A stretch of DNA of 9,127 bases from Nitrospirota bacterium (GTDB lineage: Bacteria > Nitrospirota > RBG-16-64-22 > JACRHK01): assembly GCA_016217625.1 (NCBI GenBank), contig JACRHK010000172.1, positions 1 to 9,127 on the forward strand, in the 5' to 3' direction. Position numbers and translations under genes: made by a program. A model generated the notes under the pieces. That model saw nothing but the letters and a program-made list of their open reading frames with translations. It had not been told where the DNA came from and made no database searches. Numbering within the stretch: position 1 is the stretch's first letter; every line of letters starts with the position of its first letter. Positions 5,483-9,127 of this stretch are shown in pieces.

Positions 5483-5495
5483 GATGCCTGGCATC
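5483..5495. repeat. 13-bp palindrome upstream of the kinase start
   Basis: GATGCC-T-GGCATC is a perfect inverted repeat with a single central base, located 18 nt upstream of the proposed GTG start. It could be an operator half-site pair or a small hairpin masking the start region. A 6-bp arm may also arise by chance. Confidence 0.35.
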
Positions 5496-5627
5496 ATGAC
5501 GCGCTCTGGGGGCAGCAACTATGGGGCCACACGTCGGCGATCGGGGCGGCCGGGCAAGAGCACAACGCCTGGGCGTGACCGGCGACGAGGGCCCAAGATG
5601 ACGGGGTGGCAAACAGAAAGGAGATGA

Positions 5628-5703
5628 CTGGCGTCAGGTCAGCCGGGCGGGGCACTGGGGGGACGCCAGAGGTATGGCAGGAATTCCCTGGCGCTGATGC
5701 CAG
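5628..5703 (-). repeat. four-arm cluster of overlapping inverted repeats
   Basis: On the transcript, four arms follow one another: CTGGC (5703-5699), CGCCAG (5693-5688), CTGGCGTC (5669-5662) and GACGCCAG (5635-5628). Arms 1 and 2 pair over a 6-nt loop, and arms 3 and 4 pair perfectly over 8 bp with a 26-nt loop. Alternatively, arms 2 and 3 pair over 6 bp. This mutually exclusive 1-2, 2-3, 3-4 layout resembles an attenuator, but there is no T run after arm 4. It begins 13 nt after the stop of the preceding receiver gene. Confidence 0.45.
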
Positions 5704-5715
5704 AGAGAGAGAACC

Positions 5716-6099
5716 TCAGCGCGAGACCACTCCGGAGGCGATCGCCTGGATCTCTTCGTGCGGGATCGGTTTACTGACGAAATCGGTGATGAGCCCCGCT
5801 GCCATCGCCTGGCGCACCTCGGCGTCATCACGGTAGAAATAGCCCGAGACCAGGACAATGCGGACTGCGGCGTCGCCCTCGCGGATGCGGCGCGCCAGGT
5901 CGAGGCCGTCCAGGTCTGGCAACTTGGCATCGACAAAGGCGAGGGCGAAGCGCTGCGACCTTGCGAGGCGAAGGGCCTCTCGGCCGCTCGTGGTGGTCAC
6001 CGGGACGATGCCCATGCCCTTGAGGATGTGAGTCAGCGCCCAACAGATGTCCGGCTCGTCGTCTACGATGAGGATGTCGGCTGCACCGTTCCGGATCAT
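5716..6099 (-). CDS. stand-alone receiver-domain response regulator (upstream paralogue)
   Basis: A 127-residue single-domain receiver. The metal-binding pair is Asp13/Asp14 (ILIVDDEPD), the phosphoacceptor Asp57 (FVDAKLP), the conserved Ser85 (LVSGYFY) and Lys110 (FVSKP). There is no output domain. The ATG at 6099 overlaps the stop of the kinase gene by 4 nt (ATGA), with a purine-rich GGGGTGG site upstream, so it is that kinase's natural partner. The frame is open far upstream inside the kinase gene, but that extension is only the kinase read in another frame. Shared DICWAL and SGYxYxxD motifs tie it to the receiver at 3536-3964. It may be a phosphotransfer intermediate or act by binding another regulator. 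Confidence 0.93.
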   Translation of the reverse strand: MIRNGAADILIVDDEPDICWALTHILKGMGIVPVTTTSGREALRLARSQRFALAFVDAKLPDLDGLDLARRIREGDAAVRIVLVSGYFYRDDAEVRQAMAAGLITDFVSKPIPHEEIQAIASGVVSR

Positions 6100-7613
6100 T
6101 CCCCTACCACCCCTTCGTTCAGAAGCGGGAGTTTCACGGTGAACGTGGAGCCCCGGCCTTCGACGCTTTCGCCGTCGATGACCCCAAAATGCTGCCGCAC
6201 GATCGAATAGCAGATGGACAGTCCCAGTCCCGTCCCCTTGCCCATCGGCCTCGTCGTATAGAACGGATCGAAGATTCTCTCGATTTCCGACGCAGGTATC
6301 CCGCACCCCGTATCGGTGATCCGGACCCTCACCTCCGCGCCTGCCCGATCCAGGGTCGCGCGCAGCGACCCGCCGCCCGGCATGGCGCCCAACGCGTTCA
6401 GAAAGAGATTGATGAAGAGCTGCTGCAGCAGACCGGGCACTCCACTGACGAGCACCGGATCGTCCGGCAACTCGAATTCCATGTTGACCTGCTGAATCCC
6501 GGCCTGGGTCGCTGCCAGCATCGCCGCATCCCGCACGATTCGCACGAGATCGACCCGCACCATGTCGGGCTGCCCAGCCGGGCGGGCGAAATGCAGGAGG
6601 TTCTCGATGATGCGCGAGGCTCGCTGGATACCCGTGAGGATCTTGGCCGTGCACTCCCGGCGAAATTCGGGGTCCTCGGGCTCTTCCGAGAGAAACTGGG
6701 CAGCCGATGAGGCGATCGACAGGGGGTTGCGGATCTCGTGCGCGATGCCGCCGGCCAAAAGACCCAGGGCGGCCAGCTTCTGCGACTGCAGCAAGTGCGC
6801 TTCGAACTTGCGCCGCTCGGTCAGATCCCGGCCTACCGCCACAACCGCCACCACCCGGGCCCGATCGTTCTTCATCACCGATCCGACCCAGGACACCGGC
6901 ACGAGCGCTCCGGATTTGGTCACCAGATCCCATTCCGCCACGCCGAAGCCTTTTCCCCGTTTGACCGTTTCGAACCCGCGTCTCGCTCTCGCTCGGTGCG
7001 GCTCAGCGCACAGATCGAAGAACGTGCGGGTGTCCACCTCACTGAGGGTGAACCCGGAGATCCTCTCGGCCGCGGCGTTCCAGGTCAGGATCCGCCCGTC
7101 AACGGTCGTCGAGAGCACGATGTCGCTGGCGCTTTCCACCACGCTGGCCAGGTGGCGCTCGACGCGGCGGTTCTCCTCACCCAGCCGCACCTGCTCGGTC
7201 ACGTCCTCGAGCAACAACATCACGTGCTCGATGGCGCCCTGCCAGGAGAATGGGATGAGTCTGTAGTAATAAGTGCGCGTGGCGAGCCCCGGCGCGCGAT
7301 AGGCGATCCGCTCGCCTCTCGTCGGCCGGTTGTGTTCGAACGCGGCCCGTACGAGGCCCGTGAGATCCATTTGTTGAGCGATCGCGGGCGGGAAGACCGC
7401 GTCAATACGCTGACCGACGGTCTCCACTTCGGACCGGTGCGCCTTTTCCAGGAAGTTACGGTTGGCCGAGACGACGCGCATCTGGCTGTCAATCAGGAGC
7501 ACCGAGGAGGGGCTGGCGTCCAACAGCATCGAGTACAGCTTCTTGTAGCGCCCGGCTTCACTGTCTGCAGCCTCTCCGGCAGGGCGCGGCGCGCGGCGGC
7601 TAATCTTCTTCAT
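6096..7613 (-). CDS. cytoplasmic PAS-PAS histidine kinase (upstream paralogue)
   Basis: The 505-residue kinase has the same order as the one at 3957-5465: PAS region about 30-140, second PAS about 150-265, HisKA with His292 (GGIAHEIRNPL), and HATPase with N box Asn402/Asn406, G1 DTGCG at 434-438, FDPFYTT at 448-454 and G2 GKGTGLGLS. No membrane segment is seen, so the signal is probably internal, such as redox, gas or energy state, read by PAS. The block VERHLASVVES is identical in both kinases, and many positions match, indicating tandem duplication. The ATG at 7613 has only a modest AGGA site. It follows the receiver at 7650-8075 by 36 nt and overlaps its own receiver by 4 nt. All catalytic motifs are present. 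Confidence 0.94.
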   Translation of the reverse strand: MKKISRRAPRPAGEAADSEAGRYKKLYSMLLDASPSSVLLIDSQMRVVSANRNFLEKAHRSEVETVGQRIDAVFPPAIAQQMDLTGLVRAAFEHNRPTRGERIAYRAPGLATRTYYYRLIPFSWQGAIEHVMLLLEDVTEQVRLGEENRRVERHLASVVESASDIVLSTTVDGRILTWNAAAERISGFTLSEVDTRTFFDLCAEPHRARARRGFETVKRGKGFGVAEWDLVTKSGALVPVSWVGSVMKNDRARVVAVVAVGRDLTERRKFEAHLLQSQKLAALGLLAGGIAHEIRNPLSIASSAAQFLSEEPEDPEFRRECTAKILTGIQRASRIIENLLHFARPAGQPDMVRVDLVRIVRDAAMLAATQAGIQQVNMEFELPDDPVLVSGVPGLLQQLFINLFLNALGAMPGGGSLRATLDRAGAEVRVRITDTGCGIPASEIERIFDPFYTTRPMGKGTGLGLSICYSIVRQHFGVIDGESVEGRGSTFTVKLPLLNEGVVGE

Positions 7614-7649
7614 TCGTCCTGTTCGGCGATGGCGACGACGCGAGGGTGG

Positions 7650-8075
7650 TCACGCGGGGCGACGCGAGGTCTGCGAGGGGACCAGACGGCACGCCCGAGT
7701 GCTCAGAGCCTCGCGAGCGACGCGCCTGACGTACTGGCTGTCGAACGGTTTTGTGAAGTAGTCGAAGGCGCCGAGCCTCATGGAGGCCCGGATGGTTTCG
7801 GCCGAGCCGTAGGAAGTGATCATGATGACGGGCAACATCCCGTCAATCTTCCGGACGCGCCTGAGAACCTCCACCCCGCTCACGTCCGGCAACCTGACGT
7901 CCAGGATGACCAGGTCCAGCCGTGTCCGCCGCGCGATTTCCAGCGCTTCGGCGCCGCTTTGCGCTTCGAGGATCTCCGCGTCCTCGGTGGACAGGATCCG
8001 CCTGAGCAAGGCGAGCACTGCCGATTCATCATCAACGATGAGGATGTGTGGTTTGCCTCTCCGGACAGTCGCCAT
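7650..8075 (-). CDS. stand-alone NtrC-type receiver protein
   Basis: A 141-residue receiver with Asp15/Asp16 (ILIVDDESA), phosphoacceptor Asp59 (ILDVRLP), Thr87 (IMITSYG) and Lys109 (DYFTKPF). The GAFDYFTKPF wording is typical of receivers belonging to the NtrC family, unlike the other two receivers of this window (SKP type). The protein ends with a short basic tail and has no DNA-binding domain. The ATG at 8075 has a GGAGG site 6 nt upstream. It lies 43 nt downstream of the sigma-54 activator gene, so the two may form a split regulator in which this receiver controls the activator. That is inference, because the activator's own N-terminus is outside the window. Confidence 0.92.
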   Translation of the reverse strand: MATVRRGKPHILIVDDESAVLALLRRILSTEDAEILEAQSGAEALEIARRTRLDLVILDVRLPDVSGVEVLRRVRKIDGMLPVIMITSYGSAETIRASMRLGAFDYFTKPFDSQYVRRVAREALSTRACRLVPSQTSRRPA

Positions 8076-8084
8076 GATTCACCT

Positions 8085-8111
8085 CCGGCGTGTCGCGCGC
8101 CTGCGCGCCGG
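8085..8111 (-). repeat. GC-rich inverted repeat between activator and receiver genes
   Basis: CCGGCG and CGCCGG can pair around a 15-nt loop that itself contains GCGCGC. The downstream arm runs into the ribosome-binding site of the receiver gene, so folding could limit its translation. No T tract follows, so it is not an intrinsic terminator. The short GC-rich arms make chance possible. Confidence 0.35.
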
Positions 8112-8118
8112 CTAGGCC

Positions 8119-9127
8119 TCAGTTTTTCTCTTCGTCATGATCTCCTCCGCTTGGCGTGCCGAGCCCATAGGCCTTGACCTTGCTGTGCATCGTCTTGTAG
8201 TCGATGTGAAGCAGACGAGCAGCCTCCGCCTTGTTTCCCCTCGACTGTCTCAAGGCATGCAAGAGGGCAGCCCGCTCGACAGTGGCGGTGGCCTGGTGCA
8301 CGACCTGCTTCAGCGGGACAGCGTTCTCCCCGAGCGACCGTGGTTGCGCGCCGGCAAGGGAGGAAAACGGCTCTCTGGCTAGCCCGAGATGCTCTTCCTC
8401 GATCACCGTATCGGCCAGCAGGACCGCCCGACGGACCGTGCTGCGAAGCTGGCGCACATTGCCCGGCCAGTCGAACGCGACCAGCCGGTCCACCGCGCGC
8501 TCGGAAAGCCCCTGGACGGACTTTCCGAGTTCCTGGTTCGTGAGATCGAGGAAGCGCTGGGCCAAGAACACAATGTCCTGCCTGCGCTCTCGCAGCGGCG
8601 GGATGCGGATGATGAACTCGCTCAGGCGAAAGAAGAGATCCTTGCGAAACGTGCCCCTCACGGCTGCGGTCTCGAGGTCGTCGTTGGTGGCCACGAGCAT
8701 CCGGCTCTGGACCTTTACGGGCTTGGTACTCCCGACGCGGTACACGCAGCGCTCCTGGAGCGCGCGCAGCAACTTGGCCTGCGAGCCCAGCGGCATGTTG
8801 CAGATTTCGTCGAGGAACAGCGTGCCGCCCGCGGCGATCTCGAACTTGCCCGGCGTGGTTCGATCCGCCCCCGTAAAGGCGCCCTTCTCATGACCGAACA
8901 GCTCGCTTTCCAGGAGCGTCTCGGGGATCGCCCCGCAGTCCACGACTACGAACGGCCGGCTGGCCCGCGCGCTCGCTCTGTGAATGGCCCGCGCCACCAG
9001 GTCCTTGCCACTTCCAGTCTCGCCGAGGAGCAGCACGGTGAAATTCGAACGGGCGACGCGCGCCACGTCCACACTGATCTTCACGACAGCCTCGCTCGAT
9101 CCCATCTCGTACCGGAGGGAGGCCGCC
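8119..9127 (-). CDS. sigma-54-dependent transcription activator (NtrC family), 5' end missing
   Basis: The frame stays open to the window edge, so 335 C-terminal residues are visible and the N-terminal sensory domain is not. Counting from the Met codon at 9105, Walker A is GETGSGKD (28-35), the sigma-54 contact loop GAFTGA is at 75-80, Walker B GTLFLDE at 94-100, sensor-1 Asn141 and the arginine region FRKDLFFRL at 153-161. A Fis-type helix-turn-helix lies near 279-314 ([20 protein letters not shown]). It would bind enhancer sites and use ATP to open promoters held by RNA polymerase with sigma-54. It heads the regulator block that leads into gvpA. In family members the missing part is usually a receiver, GAF or PAS domain; the separate receiver downstream hints that it may not be a receiver here. 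Confidence 0.94.
   Translation of the reverse strand, partial: AASLRYEMGSSEAVVKISVDVARVARSNFTVLLLGETGSGKDLVARAIHRASARASRPFVVVDCGAIPETLLESELFGHEKGAFTGADRTTPGKFEIAAGGTLFLDEICNMPLGSQAKLLRALQERCVYRVGSTKPVKVQSRMLVATNDDLETAAVRGTFRKDLFFRLSEFIIRIPPLRERRQDIVFLAQRFLDLTNQELGKSVQGLSERAVDRLVAFDWPGNVRQLRSTVRRAVLLADTVIEEEHLGLAREPFSSLAGAQPRSLGENAVPLKQVVHQATATVERAALLHALRQSRGNKAEAARLLHIDYKTMHSKVKAYGLGTPSGGDHDEEKN

Larger units (their letters stand above)
5466..5715. other. 250-nt spacer between the two kinase-receiver modules
   Basis: No convincing gene is found here. The kinase frame runs upstream to 5612, but the extra residues (Pro/Arg-rich) look like non-coding GC-rich sequence. The spacer is the longest non-coding stretch on the regulator side of gvpA and so the likeliest place for a promoter of the gvpA-proximal kinase, receiver and gvpA. 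I found no clear -35/-10 pair and no acceptable sigma-54 GG-N10-GC element. It holds the inverted repeats listed separately. Confidence 0.6.

Noticed and set aside
5545..5565. Possible sigma-54 promoter on the minus strand (AGGCGTTGTG followed by CTCTTGCC)
   Set aside because: The GG and GC elements are 12 nt apart instead of the required 10, and the -24 box is poor.
4137..5627. Long plus-strand open frame of 496 codons opposite the gvpA-proximal kinase
   Set aside because: It lies fully antisense to a kinase with all catalytic motifs. Its translation is rich in Asp, Glu, Gly, Leu and Arg with no recognisable domain, as expected from the reverse frame of GC-rich coding DNA.
8122..8150. Tiny frame MTKRKTEA behind a GGAGGAG sequence overlapping the end of the activator gene
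   Set aside because: Eight codons only, mostly inside the activator's last codons; no evidence that it is translated.
6738..8177. Plus-strand open frame of 479 codons opposite the second kinase and a receiver
   Set aside because: It spans several well-supported minus-strand genes and their spacers and has no domain; a shadow frame.

Overview
The window is GC-rich by eye. Every gene I can support lies on the minus strand, so the region reads right to left as one long co-directional block. It is part of a bacterial gas vesicle locus joined to a dense set of two-component regulators. Gene style (cytoplasmic PAS histidine kinases, stand-alone receivers, a sigma-54 activator, GTG starts, 4-nt overlaps) suggests an environmental proteobacterium or a neighbouring phylum such as Myxococcota, Desulfobacterota, Methylomirabilota or Rokubacteria. 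That placement is an inference; no marker gene is present.

In transcription order: (1) 9127-8119, the AAA+ and Fis-HTH part of an NtrC-family sigma-54 activator, open at the window edge; (2) 8075-7650, a stand-alone receiver; (3) 7613-5716, a PAS-PAS histidine kinase with a stand-alone receiver overlapping it by 4 nt; (4) a 250-nt spacer with a cluster of inverted repeats; (5) 5465-3536, a second, paralogous kinase-receiver pair overlapping by 8 nt; (6) 3529-3314, gvpA, whose Shine-Dalgarno sequence contains the stop codon of the preceding receiver; (7) a 129-nt spacer with a weak hairpin; (8) 3184-2073, two paralogous charged coiled-coil proteins of unknown function; (9) 2125-1787, a J-domain-less protein with six DnaJ-type CxxCxGxG motifs; (10) 1786-1174, a rearranged patch; (11) 1173-253, intact gvpN; (12) 237-70, a small AbrB/SpoVT-fold DNA-binding protein; (13) a gene start cut by the left edge.

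The rearranged patch contains a decayed gvpN remnant, about 440 bp of apparently foreign gene scraps, and a second copy of the zinc-finger gene's tail. Imperfect direct repeats mark its borders. The simplest reading is a partial tandem duplication of the zinc-finger/gvpN junction that captured unrelated DNA.

GvpA forms the gas vesicle wall and GvpN is the AAA+ ATPase associated with its assembly. The two coiled-coil proteins and the six-motif zinc protein sit between them and are the best candidates for undescribed vesicle accessory proteins. The receiver-to-gvpA junction suggests that the duplicated kinases and receivers, perhaps with the sigma-54 activator, control vesicle production. No gvpF/L, G, J, K or S gene is visible; they may lie beyond the left edge.
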